NCBI GenBank assembly: GCA_031264865.1
Contig: JAISDJ010000110.1
Location: 1-39,290 of the forward strand
DNA: 39,290 nucleotides
Direction: 5' to 3'
DNA from: Tannerellaceae bacterium
GTDB taxonomy: Bacteria > Bacteroidota > Bacteroidia > Bacteroidales > Tannerellaceae
The notes under the pieces are model-generated. The model ran no database searches. It was not told the origin of the DNA and was given only the letters and a program-made list of their open reading frames with translations. Of this stretch, positions 25,347 to 34,626 are shown one piece after another. Every line of letters begins with the position of its first letter. The stretch's first letter is position 1. A program made the position numbers and the translations under genes.

Positions 25347-26511
25347 TTGGATTAGATTGGGCGTGTGCTTCCTCCAAAAACACAAAGTGCGCCGGAATAT
25401 CCCCCGTCCTTACGTTCCACTTTTGCCTGCCTTCTTTATCAAAACAATAGAGTGTTCCGGGCAGTACGTAATTTCCTGCGTCGGTGATGTAGATATCTTT
25501 TGTTATGGGATGTACGGCTATACCGTAGGGGACTTTAATTTCTTTGTCGGTGTTGTCGGTGATGAAGTTGCGGGTGACGAGTTCTTTTTTTGTTACGTCT
25601 ACTATGCCGTAGGTAACTTCGTTGCTCATGCTTACATAGCTCCATGCTACGCTATATAGATAGAGTGAGTCGCCGTCGAGGTGGAAGTTGGAAACGGCTA
25701 CATCTATTGAGCCGCCTGATTGGCCGGTAGACAGGTCTATCCAGTACAGGCGAGAAGGGGTGTCGTAATAGTCACCGCGCGAGCTTACCCAGAGGTTACC
25801 GTGACGGTCGGCGCGAAGGTGGTGCAAGTTGACGGCTACTTCGATGCGGCTTGTTTCGGTAAAGGTTTCGAGGTCGATTACCGAAACTGTATTTTCATAA
25901 TTGGGAACCATATAGCCACCCGAATTGGCCACGTATAGTTTACCGCCTGCAATTTCCAGTTCGTCGGGTTGGAAGCCTACTAAGCAGCGGGCTACTACCT
26001 GCAGGGTGGCTGTATCTACTTTGGCTACATAGCCTGTCTGCTGGTAATCGGGGTTTATCTCCACCGGGCCGGCGTAGGAAGTTACGTAAGCATATCCTTC
26101 ATGGAAACGGATGTAGCGGCAGTTGGGGATATCAATCTGGCCGGTCTTTCGGGCTGTCCATTTATCCATCACGTCTATCTTATTGGAGCAGTTGATTACG
26201 GCATATAGCTTGTCGCCGTATATCTTCAAGTCGTTGCCCACATCGCCCATCTCTTTAGGTACCGTGGGATTGGCGGCGGCAAAGATATTGCGGGAATAAG
26301 TACCCGTTTCGTAATCGTAATAATCCAGTGTAGCTTTATTGCTACCCATATTGCCCTCGTTAAGCAGGTAGAAGCCTTTGACGGCAGGGGTAGCGTCGGG
26401 AGGGGTAACCACCACCTCTTCGGGGATGAAGATATCGTCGTCCTGGCGGCACGAAACGGCAAGGGATGCAAGGATCATCAGGGACAGACAGTATAGAACG
26501 GTTTTTCTCAT
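25306..26511 (-). CDS. btuG: BtuG-like corrinoid-binding beta-propeller lipoprotein
   Basis: 401 residues. Lipobox at LAVSC (Cys21). The mature region resembles the seven-bladed YncE-like propeller of the Bacteroides surface lipoprotein BtuG, which binds cobalamin and caps BtuB: GFYLLNEGNMGSNKATLDYY, VGNDLKIYGDKLYAVIN, YVAKVDTATLQVVARCLVG, GIAVHPITKDIYITDAGNY. The ATG overlaps the btuB stop by 4 nt (ATGA), matching the known btuB-btuG pairing. The last 15 or so residues (QSNPIQPNPPPSPLKGG) are encoded by repeat copy B and are probably a graft on the original C-terminus. The assignment rests on fold pattern plus riboswitch and receptor context, not on a search. Confidence 0.85.
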   Translation of the reverse strand: MRKTVLYCLSLMILASLAVSCRQDDDIFIPEEVVVTPPDATPAVKGFYLLNEGNMGSNKATLDYYDYETGTYSRNIFAAANPTVPKEMGDVGNDLKIYGDKLYAVINCSNKIDVMDKWTARKTGQIDIPNCRYIRFHEGYAYVTSYAGPVEINPDYQQTGYVAKVDTATLQVVARCLVGFQPDELEIAGGKLYVANSGGYMVPNYENTVSVIDLETFTETSRIEVAVNLHHLRADRHGNLWVSSRGDYYDTPSRLYWIDLSTGQSGGSIDVAVSNFHLDGDSLYLYSVAWSYVSMSNEVTYGIVDVTKKELVTRNFITDNTDKEIKVPYGIAVHPITKDIYITDAGNYVLPGTLYCFDKEGRQKWNVRTGDIPAHFVFLEEAHAQSNPIQPNPPPSPLKGG

Positions 26512-28556
26512 ATCTCTACTTTTAGTATTAGTTTATAATTTCGTCCCGGCATCGGGTAATTGAGCACTACGTCGTATTGCTGGTCAAAAAGGTTATTTAC
26601 CTCGGCAGACAGCTTTAGATTCATATGTTTTAGTCTGATGGTTTTGGCAAGCGTCAGGTCGTGCGTGTACCACGGACGTTCGTAGTTCGCCCGGATATTC
26701 GAGGAGTTATGATAACGCTCGCCCACGTAGATAAAGCTATAATTCAGGTTCCACGATTCCCATTCGAGATTAGCCACCGCCGATCCGCTATGCCAGGGGA
26801 TATAGGCAATCTGCCCGCCATAACTTCCGGCTTCGGGGTCATTGTCGGAAGGATTGGAAAAGTCTTGTGCCCGCTGGTACGTATAGTTTAGGTTCGTTCG
26901 GAGCTGAACAGCGCAGGGAAGGTGCAGAGAAGTTTCGGCGGAAATATCTATTCCCCGTATTTCCACATAACCGATATTCATCATCATCCATCGATACTGT
27001 CCATTGCCTTTGGGAACGGCTATGATTTTATCTTCCACTTCATTGTAATAGGCGTCGGCTTTCAATTGGACATACTGAAAAAGGCTGTTTTCAACAGGTT
27101 TCTCATATTGGAAACCGATATTGTACTGATTCGTATATTCGGGCCGCAGACTGATATTACCTATATCGGTATAATAAAGGTCGTTGAATGTAGGCATCCG
27201 GAAAATACGTTTGTAGAACGCCCGGAGGCTTACAGGCGTTTTCGTAAAAGGATGATACGAAAGGAAGACGGCGGGGGTATATTCCTGCCTATCGTCGGGA
27301 GCGGCCTGACGTCCGAGGGTAACCTCTTCAAAAACAAATGTACCCAGAAGGCTTGCCTGTACCTTGATACGTTTCCACTCAAAAGCCGTAGCCAACGCCG
27401 TCAGCAGCGTATTTCGTTTGGGATAAACAAAATCGGGCAGACTCGCATCCAGCGTATTCCATTGGTAATCGGTCGAAAGCGACACATCCCATACAGGCAG
27501 GATGCGGTACTTGCCGGCTGCCGACAGGTAAATTTCCTGCTGAAGGAAGGTATTGTCTATATATAATAAGGTAGTATCGGGATTGAGGTAGCGCATGCGG
27601 TCGCCGGCATACTTGGCGTTGACGAGCAAATCGTAACGGCTGCCAAACTGCTGCCGAAAGCTCCCTTGTGTAAAGAAGTTCCTGTCCCATTGTCGCTGCG
27701 AATGTGTCCATACATTATTAACAATCGCACCGGGGATTCCTTTTTCCGAATCATAATAATAGGCTTTCAGGTTCCATCTGCCGCCCTCCATCGAACCATT
27801 TAGCCCTCCTTCGAGACGAAGCGACTGTATATCGCCATTCTTGCGGGTAGCCGTGGTATCCCAAGCGACAGTGCCATCCGGAAACACTTTTCGGTAACGA
27901 AACTTGTATTTCCCGGTAGCGTAAACATATTCGGCATTGAACGTAGAACTGATGTTACCGGAGAGTTTCTGTTCCCAAAGGACAGAAGGATTGACGAGTC
28001 CGAAAGACCCGGTGCGGAAGTAAGATATAAGATTAATATTCTTTCCTCCTTTGAAAGAAGGCCGGCGTGTGCGCAGGTAAATCGTTCCCGCTGAGCCGAA
28101 GTCTTTTGCCGGTTGGAATATTTCGCTCTTCTGTCCGTTGTACAGAGATATTTCTTCGATATTGTCTAGCGAGAATTTCCCCAAGTCTATCTGTCCGTTT
28201 TGCGCATTACCCAGTTGGATACCATCGTAGAACACCCCCATGTGATTGGTTCCCATACTGCGTATATCCACGGTTTTAAGTCCGCCTATCCCGCCATAAT
28301 CTTTGATCTGTACACCGGAAAAATAGCGGATGGCATCGGCCACGGAAAAACTGCTGAGCCGTTCCAACTCAACGCCTGAGAGTTTTTGGGAAGGAATTAC
28401 TTCTTTATAGCGGTTGGCCACAACAATTACCTCGCCCAGATTATGAATGCTATCCAAGCTAAGTGATTCTCTTTTCTCTTGAGCGAAGCCCCTTAAACAC
28501 AGAAGAAAAGATACTGCACAACCAATTATTCCACTAAGAAGATTTTTCTTTATCAC
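26508..28556 (-). CDS. btuB: BtuB-type TonB-dependent corrinoid receptor
   Basis: 682-residue outer-membrane receptor moving vitamin B12 or related corrinoids into the periplasm using TonB energy. Signal peptide ends LRGFAQ. Then a TonB-box-like stretch (LGEVIVVANRY), the plug domain (LSGVELERLSSFSVADAIRY; GIGGLKTVDIRSMGTNHMGV), and a barrel of about 22 strands ending in a terminal aromatic strand (GRNYKLILKVEI). The length is close to that of E. coli BtuB (about 600) plus extended loops. Substrate specificity is read from the cobalamin riboswitch directly upstream and the BtuG-like gene directly downstream. Confidence 0.9.
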   Translation of the reverse strand: MIKKNLLSGIIGCAVSFLLCLRGFAQEKRESLSLDSIHNLGEVIVVANRYKEVIPSQKLSGVELERLSSFSVADAIRYFSGVQIKDYGGIGGLKTVDIRSMGTNHMGVFYDGIQLGNAQNGQIDLGKFSLDNIEEISLYNGQKSEIFQPAKDFGSAGTIYLRTRRPSFKGGKNINLISYFRTGSFGLVNPSVLWEQKLSGNISSTFNAEYVYATGKYKFRYRKVFPDGTVAWDTTATRKNGDIQSLRLEGGLNGSMEGGRWNLKAYYYDSEKGIPGAIVNNVWTHSQRQWDRNFFTQGSFRQQFGSRYDLLVNAKYAGDRMRYLNPDTTLLYIDNTFLQQEIYLSAAGKYRILPVWDVSLSTDYQWNTLDASLPDFVYPKRNTLLTALATAFEWKRIKVQASLLGTFVFEEVTLGRQAAPDDRQEYTPAVFLSYHPFTKTPVSLRAFYKRIFRMPTFNDLYYTDIGNISLRPEYTNQYNIGFQYEKPVENSLFQYVQLKADAYYNEVEDKIIAVPKGNGQYRWMMMNIGYVEIRGIDISAETSLHLPCAVQLRTNLNYTYQRAQDFSNPSDNDPEAGSYGGQIAYIPWHSGSAVANLEWESWNLNYSFIYVGERYHNSSNIRANYERPWYTHDLTLAKTIRLKHMNLKLSAEVNNLFDQQYDVVLNYPMPGRNYKLILKVEI

Positions 28557-28599
28557 CGTTGTTTTGTATCAAGCTCTATTCCGCGAAAGCTTTTAACTA

Positions 28600-28785
28600 G
28601 CTGATGATTGGTAGGTCTCCTGACTTATCCTCCTTCCGGCTGGCCTTCCCGGTTCGTTTCCGAACCAGTGGCAAGAGTATTGCCGGAACGTTGCATAGGA
28701 TTTACAGTAGCGGGTCTGTCCAGGATTTACACCTGATTCCCTTTTAATCACTTCCCAAGAAAACAGGAAAAGTGAACCAATGCAT
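28600..28785 (-). ncRNA. Cobalamin riboswitch
   Basis: On the minus strand the conserved blocks appear in order: GGGAATCAGGTGTAAATCC, ACAGACCCGCTACTGTAAATCC (in two parts), GCCACTGG, GAACCGGGAAGGCCAGCCGG, and the B12-box-containing AAGTCAGGAGACCTACC. This is the classic Rfam cobalamin fold. It begins about 5 nt after the predicted transcription start and ends about 45 nt before btuB. A weak hairpin (AAGCT/AGCTT, about 28570-28591) in between may be the expression platform. B12 binding should repress the locus. Confidence 0.95.
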
Positions 28786-28788
28786 GTA

Positions 28789-28796
28789 CAAAGGTA
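28789..28796 (-). promoter_or_regulatory. -7 box of the B12 locus promoter
   Basis: TACCTTTG on the minus strand, an exact TAnnTTTG match placed just upstream of the riboswitch. No clear -33 element. Confidence 0.6.
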
Positions 28797-28814
28797 TAAT
28801 AATTATTTTAATTT

Positions 28815-28844
28815 ACGCCTACCTCTTTTCAAAAAGGTAAGCAT
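28815..28844. repeat. Imperfect palindrome, ACGCCTACCT...AGGTAAGCAT
   Basis: The arms pair with one mismatch around CTTTTCAAAA; a further half-unit, AGTAGGCATCT, follows at 28858-28868. It is the same family as 5026-5055. Confidence 0.55.
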
Positions 28845-28963
28845 CTCTTTCAAGAGAAGTAGGCATCTCCTGAAAAAAAGCCACTTACGAGCGTGAAGTA
28901 TTCCGTGTACCATAATTCTGTTAGGGAAAATCCGTGATTATGTTTTAGTAAAAAAAGATATTA

Positions 28964-29029
28964 CAACAGTTTCGTGAAAAGATTGTAATGGTTTTCAGAA
29001 AAGATCATAATCTTTTTTCAGATGACCTC
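28964..29029. repeat. Three degenerate 22-bp tandem units
   Basis: Units start at 28964, 28986 and 29008 with (C/T)AA(C/T) followed by T-runs and AAAAGAT-type centres (for example TAATGGTTTTCAGAAAAGAT). The spacing of 22 bp and the consensus match the array at 17786-17873. Confidence 0.65.
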
Positions 29030-29404
29030 AGAACATAATAATTATCCCATTGATCACTATTCAATCATTATTTAATCACACTCATGAAAACGGAACATAG
29101 GTAATTTATTAAACACATGACTCATAAATAGATATTTATATTTTATTTTGCATGAAGATAAAGGCGACTAAGGATTATATATAAAAGTCAAAATCGCTTC
29201 TGTAAAATTATTATTGAATAAAATTTAAATATATTCGTAATACGATATAATTGGATGAAAATATTATTTTTCTTTCATTTATTATATTGAAAGAAACTAT
29301 TAATTAAAATGTGTTATTAGGTATCTACTTATAACAGGAGGCTCCATGATAATATTTCATGGATAAACAATAAAATATTTTATTGCTCATTAAAAAACTT
29401 TAAA

Positions 29405-29412
29405 TACATTTG
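29405..29412 (+). promoter_or_regulatory. -7 box of the ECF sigma-factor gene
   Basis: TACATTTG matches TAnnTTTG 29 nt before the likely TTG start, implying a leader of about 20-25 nt. Confidence 0.5.
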
Positions 29413-29441
29413 TCGAGAATTTGATTTATAAATAGTACCGA

Positions 29442-30026
29442 TTGGAGACGGAGAAGGACATCTTGCTAGAACTTCGCGACGGCTCACCCGAAGCTTTTGA
29501 AAAACTATTCCATACATACGGTGGAAAGCTATATAATTTTATCCTTAAACTTTCTTCCGGCGACGTCTATCTGGCAGAAGAAATGGTTCAAAATACGTTT
29601 ATCAGGATTTGGGAAACACGCACCTCTCTGAACCCGGATAAATCTTTTCTTTCTTATCTGTGCACCATTGCCAGGAATAAGCTGGTAAATGAATACGAGC
29701 ACCGGACGGTAGAATACATCCACAGGGAATATATTTTGAAGTTTCATTCTACTATAGATAATAGTACAGAAAAAGAAACAGACAGGAACTTACTGGAAGA
29801 ATTCATAGACCGTTTAATAGAAAAGCTACCTCCGGCAAGAAAACAGGTATTTATTTTAAGTAAAAAGGAAATGCTGTCAAACAAGGAGATAGCGGAACGA
29901 CTCCGAATTTCGGAAAGTACAGTCCAAACGCAATTATCAAAAGCCATCTCTTTTTTGAAAGAGCATCTGGCAAAATATTATGATCATATAATATCTATAG
30001 TATTAATATATGTTTTTGTTAATTAA
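29442..30026 (+). CDS. ECF RNA polymerase sigma factor (SusC/D-associated type)
   Basis: 194 residues. The sigma-2 region covers about 22-90 (AFEKLFHTYGGKLYNFILKL; AEEMVQNTFIRIWETR), and the sigma-4 helix-turn-helix covers about 125-175 (LPPARKQVFILSKKE; NKEIAERLRISESTVQTQLS). The start is most likely TTG at 29442: an in-frame TAG lies 9 nt upstream, no ATG is near, and the reading begins METEKDILLELRDGSPEAF, a usual N-terminus for this group. It should direct transcription of the SusC/SusD genes once released by the FecR protein encoded next. Confidence 0.93.
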   Translation: METEKDILLELRDGSPEAFEKLFHTYGGKLYNFILKLSSGDVYLAEEMVQNTFIRIWETRTSLNPDKSFLSYLCTIARNKLVNEYEHRTVEYIHREYILKFHSTIDNSTEKETDRNLLEEFIDRLIEKLPPARKQVFILSKKEMLSNKEIAERLRISESTVQTQLSKAISFLKEHLAKYYDHIISIVLIYVFVN

Positions 30027-30073
30027 TTAAATCAAACAGGATAGTGGATTGGAAGGCGTTTCTTGTATATTCT

Positions 30074-30094
30074 GTTAAGGAGTTAAGGAGTAAA
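30074..30094. repeat. GTTAAGGAGTTAAGGAG unit before the anti-sigma gene
   Basis: Two and a half copies of an 8-nt GGAGTTAA-type unit, of the same kind as those at 8352-8402. It may supply the Shine-Dalgarno sequence (AAGGAG) for the FecR gene. Confidence 0.5.
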
Positions 30095-30096
30095 GA

Positions 30097-31080
30097 ATGA
30101 AGAAAGAAGATTGTCTGTGTACATTTGAACGGTATATAGTGGGGGAAGCATCACCGAATGAAATCAAACAGTTAAAGTCGTTTTTTGAAAACGATATTGA
30201 ACTCAACAGATGGTTGAAAGATCAGCTTGTAAATTCATCGGAAATGATGAACCCGGATATAAAAAGGAGAATATTGGAAAATATACGTTCCCGGACAGAC
30301 TATAACGCTTCGATGCATGCCACTGTCGATAAAAAGAATCATAACATCAGGTTTTACCTGAGAAAAGCTTCAATGATTGCGGCAATCCTGTTTCCTGTCA
30401 CTATCCTATTCGCCATAGGATTATACCTGAGGCCTCAGAAAGCAGAACTATTTGAAGTGATTGCAAACAAGGGAGAAAAAGCCAGCCTGACACTGACAGA
30501 AGGCACGATAGTTGCCATCAATTCGGATTCGAAAATCACATATCCTAATGACTATAACCGGAAAAACCGGTTTCTTACACTTAAAGGAGAAGCCTTTTTT
30601 GACGTAAAATATAATCCGGAGAAACCTTTCATTGTGGAATGCGAAGATATAAAGATCAGAGTATTGGGTACAAGCTTTGGTATCAAAGCGTATGAAAATG
30701 AAAATCATATTTCAATTGTTTTAAACACAGGCAAAATACAACTAACCACTCCGAAAGAAATGATAGAAATGGCTCCTGATGAACGCATCGTATATAATAA
30801 AACAACCCAAACAGCCATCCGCGAAAAAGTGGATGCCGACGACTATACCAGTTGGAGGCAAAATCGTCTTCGCTTTGAAAATGAATCATTGGAGACCATC
30901 GTGAAAACGATATCAAGGATGCATAATATAGACATCGCATTTGAAAGCCCACATCTGATGAACATGCGATTTACAGGAACAATAGACAATACGAATATAA
31001 AAAGTGTATTAGACGCAATCACGCTGACTTCTTCTATAAACTACCGATCGGATAACGGTATTGTATATTTGTATAAGTAG
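30097..31080 (+). CDS. FecR-family anti-sigma factor
   Basis: 327 residues. The cytosolic N-terminal anti-sigma part covers about 1-85, one membrane helix about 91-111 (ASMIAAILFPVTILFAIGLY), then the periplasmic FecR domain (GEKASLTLTEGTIVAINSDS; GEAFFDVKYNPEKPFIVEC; VLGTSFGIKAY) and the C-terminal STN-contacting domain (LRFENESLETIVKTISRMHN). It holds the ECF sigma factor until the SusC-like receptor signals through its STN domain. It lies 70 nt after the sigma gene and is probably cotranscribed. Confidence 0.93.
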   Translation: MKKEDCLCTFERYIVGEASPNEIKQLKSFFENDIELNRWLKDQLVNSSEMMNPDIKRRILENIRSRTDYNASMHATVDKKNHNIRFYLRKASMIAAILFPVTILFAIGLYLRPQKAELFEVIANKGEKASLTLTEGTIVAINSDSKITYPNDYNRKNRFLTLKGEAFFDVKYNPEKPFIVECEDIKIRVLGTSFGIKAYENENHISIVLNTGKIQLTTPKEMIEMAPDERIVYNKTTQTAIREKVDADDYTSWRQNRLRFENESLETIVKTISRMHNIDIAFESPHLMNMRFTGTIDNTNIKSVLDAITLTSSINYRSDNGIVYLYK

Positions 31081-31093
31081 AAATATTGACCTG

Positions 31094-31134
31094 GACGGTA
31101 ACCGTTTTTTCTTTGTTTAACGCATACGCGTTAA
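31094..31134 (+). terminator. Possible weak terminator/hairpins after the anti-sigma gene
   Basis: ACGG-TAA-CCGT followed by TTTTTT (31094-31110) and a stronger hairpin TTAACGC-ATAC-GCGTTAA (31117-31134). Together they could separate the regulatory pair from the SusC/D message. Confidence 0.35.
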
Positions 31135-31252
31135 TAATAGTTAAACATTCTGCGGCGAATAGTAAAAAAATAACAGACAACTGTATAAATATGACTTAGA
31201 CAATTATCTAAGCATAGAGATATTTTGTTAATAAATTTAAATTCAACGTATT

Positions 31253-34200
31253 ATGAGAATTAAGATTCTATTGTACCGTAAACGAGTCTTGCATATTTTA
31301 TGTATGCTGCTCTTGTCTCACAGTTTATTTTCGCAAATTACAGTTGATATTAAAAACAAGCAGTTGAAGGAAGCACTAAAAGAGATTGAAGTGAAAAGCT
31401 CTTTTAAATTCTTTTACAACAACGATTTGGAGGGACTGGACAAAATCGTTTCGCTAAAAGTTTCGGATGGTAATATCGACGTAACACTCAATCAATTATT
31501 ATCAGGTTCTGAAGTAAGTTATCAGAAGCAGGATAATAATATCATCCTTCTTATCCCTAAAAAAACAGGCACTTCACAAGAGGGACAAAAGAAAATAACA
31601 GGGGTCGTTAAAGATGGAGAAGGTGAACCTGTAATCGGAGCTTCTGTTGCAGTAAAAGGTATGTCTATCGGCACAGTGACCGATATTGACGGTTCGTTTT
31701 CTTTAGATATCCCGCAAGATGCTACGCTAACCATATCGTATCTTGGTTTGTTGCCAAAAGAAATAAAAGTTGGTGACAAAAAAGTATTAGACATTAGCCT
31801 TGCAGAAAATACCCAAGCTTTAGACGAAGTTGTCGTAGTAGGCTATGGCGTACAAAAAAAACGTGACCTGACAGGTGCGGTATCCTCCATAAAAATGGAC
31901 GATTCGCCAACGGGGACCTTATCAACCGTAAGCCATGCGTTGGCAGGAAAAGCTGCCGGACTCCGCGTTACGCAAGCTACTGCACAGCCGGGGGCAGGTA
32001 CTACCTTCCGTATCCGTGGACAAACGTCTATCAACGCAAGTAACGACCCGCTTATCATTGTAGATGGATTTCCTATTACCAAATCAGCCTCTACGGGCAG
32101 TGGAAACCGCTACAATGCAGGAGACCAGGACAATACACTGGAAATGATAAATCCAGCCGATATTGAGAGTATCGAAGTGCTAAAGGATGCATCTGCAACA
32201 GCCATCTACGGTTCGCGTGCCGGACACGGAGTAATCATCATCACCACCAAACGTGGTAAAGCCGGTAAACCCAGTGTTACTTACTCGGGCAACGTATCCG
32301 CTCAAACGATCGCTTCTAACTATAAGATACTGGATGCTCCCGGATATATGAAGCTCAGCAATATGTATGAACTTGAAAAATGGAGACGCGACAAAGGGGA
32401 AGGCGCCTATGCGGCTTACGTTACGCCCAAACCCAATACACCGGATGCTTATACGCCCAAATATACAGAAGCCGATATGGCCAATGCAGCAAATACGAAT
32501 TGGGTAGACGAGGTTACGAGAACAGGCTTACAGCAATCTCACAATGTTTCGATAACCGGAGGTTCCGACAAATCAAAATACCTGGCTTCGCTGAACTATT
32601 TCGACCAAAAAGGTATATTGAAGAACAGTAATATGCAAAGATTTACGATCAATCTGAACAATGATTATGAGTTTTCCCAATACGTAAAAGGGGGATTAAC
32701 ATTCAACATCAGCCGCAACAAATACGACAACGTTCCATTAGGTACCGGACAGTTTGAAAATGCGGGAATACTTGGGGTAGCTACTTTTTTCGAACCGAAT
32801 ATACCTGTATATGACAAAAACGGAAATTTCTCGGAATCCAACGTATACAAACAGTTCGCGAATCCTGTATCCTTGCTGGATATCGATGATAACACAAGCA
32901 AAGACCGTGTACTCGGTACGGGCTATCTGTCGGTAGAACCGATAAAGGGACTGATAATCAAAGCCAATCTGGGTTTCGATCGTAAATCATCAAAACGTAA
33001 AACCTATCTGCCAAAGACTACGCTGTACGGAAAAACGACGAACGGTAATGCCAACCAGGCTCAGGACGACGGTATGGATTATCTTTTCAATCTTACGGCT
33101 AATTACATAAAATCGTTTGGCAATCATAGTATCACTGCCCTGGTTGGTTATGAATGGCAACAATTCAATGCAGAATGGTTCAAAGCGGGAAATACTAACT
33201 TCTCGATAGATAACTTTCTTTACAATAATCTGGGTGCCGGATCAGGAGAAAAAGCGGTCGGTTCCAATAAAACAAAGAGTTCGCTGAGTTCTATTTTCGG
33301 ACGAATCAACTATGCATTCGCAGATAAATACCTGCTCACAGCAACGTTACGTGCTGATGGGTCTTCTAATTTCAATCCCGATTACCGCTGGGGATATTTT
33401 CCTTCCGTATCGGGAGCCTGGCGCTTCAGTGAAGAAGTCTTTATGGAAAATATCCGCCAGATTCTATCCAACGGTAAATTACGTGCAGGATACGGACAAA
33501 CCGGTAACACCAGCGTAGGTAACCGTGTACAGGACTATTTTAAATCTGACTGGAAATATGCATTCGGCAGCACGGGTGTAACCGGGATGGGAGTAAGTAC
33601 GCTTGGCAATCCCAGAATAACCTGGGAAACGACCAGTGAGTGGAATATCGGTGTTGACCTGGGCTTCCTTGACAATCGTATCAACTTGACCGTAGAATAT
33701 TATGACCGCGTCATTTCCGACCTGTTAGTGACGAACAAAAAGCTTCCATCTTACAATGAAGTTACGACAATAGCCGCTAACATTGGGTCTACTCAAAGCC
33801 AAGGTATAGAACTGACGCTGAATACCGTGAATATCAAAAAACGTGATTTGGTGTGGACTTCAGACCTTACATTCTACAAATACAAAGACCGCTGGAAAGA
33901 ACGCGATCCAAACTGGATACCAGCGGAATATCAGTCGGTGAATGATCCGATACGCGCCATATTCAATTATCAGGCAGACGGCTTGTTACAACCCGGCGAG
34001 GCAGTTCCAGCCTGGCAGAAAGGTTTAATTCCCGGCCAGATTAAAATAAAAAGTATAACGCAACAGGATGCATTAAGCGACGGCGACAAGATACTTATAG
34101 GCTCAAAAGATCCCGATTTCTCGTATGGTTTCAACAATACCGTACGTTACAAGCAATTTGATCTCAATGTCTATTTATATGGCGAAGTAGGGCGTTGGCG

Positions 34201-34609
34201 TGATGCAAGCTACTACGACTCATGGTTGCCTTATCGCTTTTCCGCACCCAGCGGCGGACTGTACAATATGTCTCAGAAAGCCCTCGACAGTTGGACGTTG
34301 GATAATCCCAATTCATCAGTACCCAATCTGTTGATGTCAAGTACTTCTTCAGGCGATTACTTTATGAAGAATGTGTGGTTTATGCGCTGCCGTAACATCA
34401 CATTCGGTTATACAATCCCTGGACTTAAGAACATAGCAAGCAACATACGGTTAAATGTAAGCGTGAATAATCCGTTCGTAATCAGCAACTGGAATGGGCT
34501 GGACCCTGAAACGGACTACAATCCGTCTGATGCTAATGTAGAGAATGCAGCTGCTTATTCCTACCCGAATGTGCGCACATTCAGTTTGGGAGTGGATATT
34601 AGTTTTTAA
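31253..34609 (+). CDS. SusC/RagA-family TonB-dependent receptor with STN signalling domain
   Basis: 1118 residues in the outer membrane. Signal peptide ends HSLFSQ (about 27). STN domain covers about 28-100 (DIKNKQLKEALKEIEVKSSF). A CarboxypepD_reg-like domain covers about 115-185 (TGVVKDGEGEPVIGASVAVK). The TonB box/plug follows (ALDEVVVVGYGVQKKRDLTG; IRGQTSINASNDPLIIVDGF; VLKDASATAIYGSRAGHGVI), then a large barrel. The STN domain fits the FecR partner upstream. The SusD partner follows 17 nt later. It imports an oligomer, probably a glycan; no enzyme beside it reveals which. Confidence 0.95.
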   Translation: MRIKILLYRKRVLHILCMLLLSHSLFSQITVDIKNKQLKEALKEIEVKSSFKFFYNNDLEGLDKIVSLKVSDGNIDVTLNQLLSGSEVSYQKQDNNIILLIPKKTGTSQEGQKKITGVVKDGEGEPVIGASVAVKGMSIGTVTDIDGSFSLDIPQDATLTISYLGLLPKEIKVGDKKVLDISLAENTQALDEVVVVGYGVQKKRDLTGAVSSIKMDDSPTGTLSTVSHALAGKAAGLRVTQATAQPGAGTTFRIRGQTSINASNDPLIIVDGFPITKSASTGSGNRYNAGDQDNTLEMINPADIESIEVLKDASATAIYGSRAGHGVIIITTKRGKAGKPSVTYSGNVSAQTIASNYKILDAPGYMKLSNMYELEKWRRDKGEGAYAAYVTPKPNTPDAYTPKYTEADMANAANTNWVDEVTRTGLQQSHNVSITGGSDKSKYLASLNYFDQKGILKNSNMQRFTINLNNDYEFSQYVKGGLTFNISRNKYDNVPLGTGQFENAGILGVATFFEPNIPVYDKNGNFSESNVYKQFANPVSLLDIDDNTSKDRVLGTGYLSVEPIKGLIIKANLGFDRKSSKRKTYLPKTTLYGKTTNGNANQAQDDGMDYLFNLTANYIKSFGNHSITALVGYEWQQFNAEWFKAGNTNFSIDNFLYNNLGAGSGEKAVGSNKTKSSLSSIFGRINYAFADKYLLTATLRADGSSNFNPDYRWGYFPSVSGAWRFSEEVFMENIRQILSNGKLRAGYGQTGNTSVGNRVQDYFKSDWKYAFGSTGVTGMGVSTLGNPRITWETTSEWNIGVDLGFLDNRINLTVEYYDRVISDLLVTNKKLPSYNEVTTIAANIGSTQSQGIELTLNTVNIKKRDLVWTSDLTFYKYKDRWKERDPNWIPAEYQSVNDPIRAIFNYQADGLLQPGEAVPAWQKGLIPGQIKIKSITQQDALSDGDKILIGSKDPDFSYGFNNTVRYKQFDLNVYLYGEVGRWRDASYYDSWLPYRFSAPSGGLYNMSQKALDSWTLDNPNSSVPNLLMSSTSSGDYFMKNVWFMRCRNITFGYTIPGLKNIASNIRLNVSVNNPFVISNWNGLDPETDYNPSDANVENAAAYSYPNVRTFSLGVDISF

Positions 34610-34626
34610 TTCAAAAAAAGTAAGAT

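Larger units (their letters stand above)
28797..29404. other. Long A/T-rich intergenic region with repeats
   Basis: About 600 bp between the divergent btuB and sigma-factor promoters. It holds the TACC/GGTA palindromes at 28815-28870, TCCGTGT-type units (about 28890-28940) and the 22-bp repeats at 28964-29029. From 29030 to 29400 it is very A/T rich with no reading frame or RNA motif that I can support. Confidence 0.6.
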
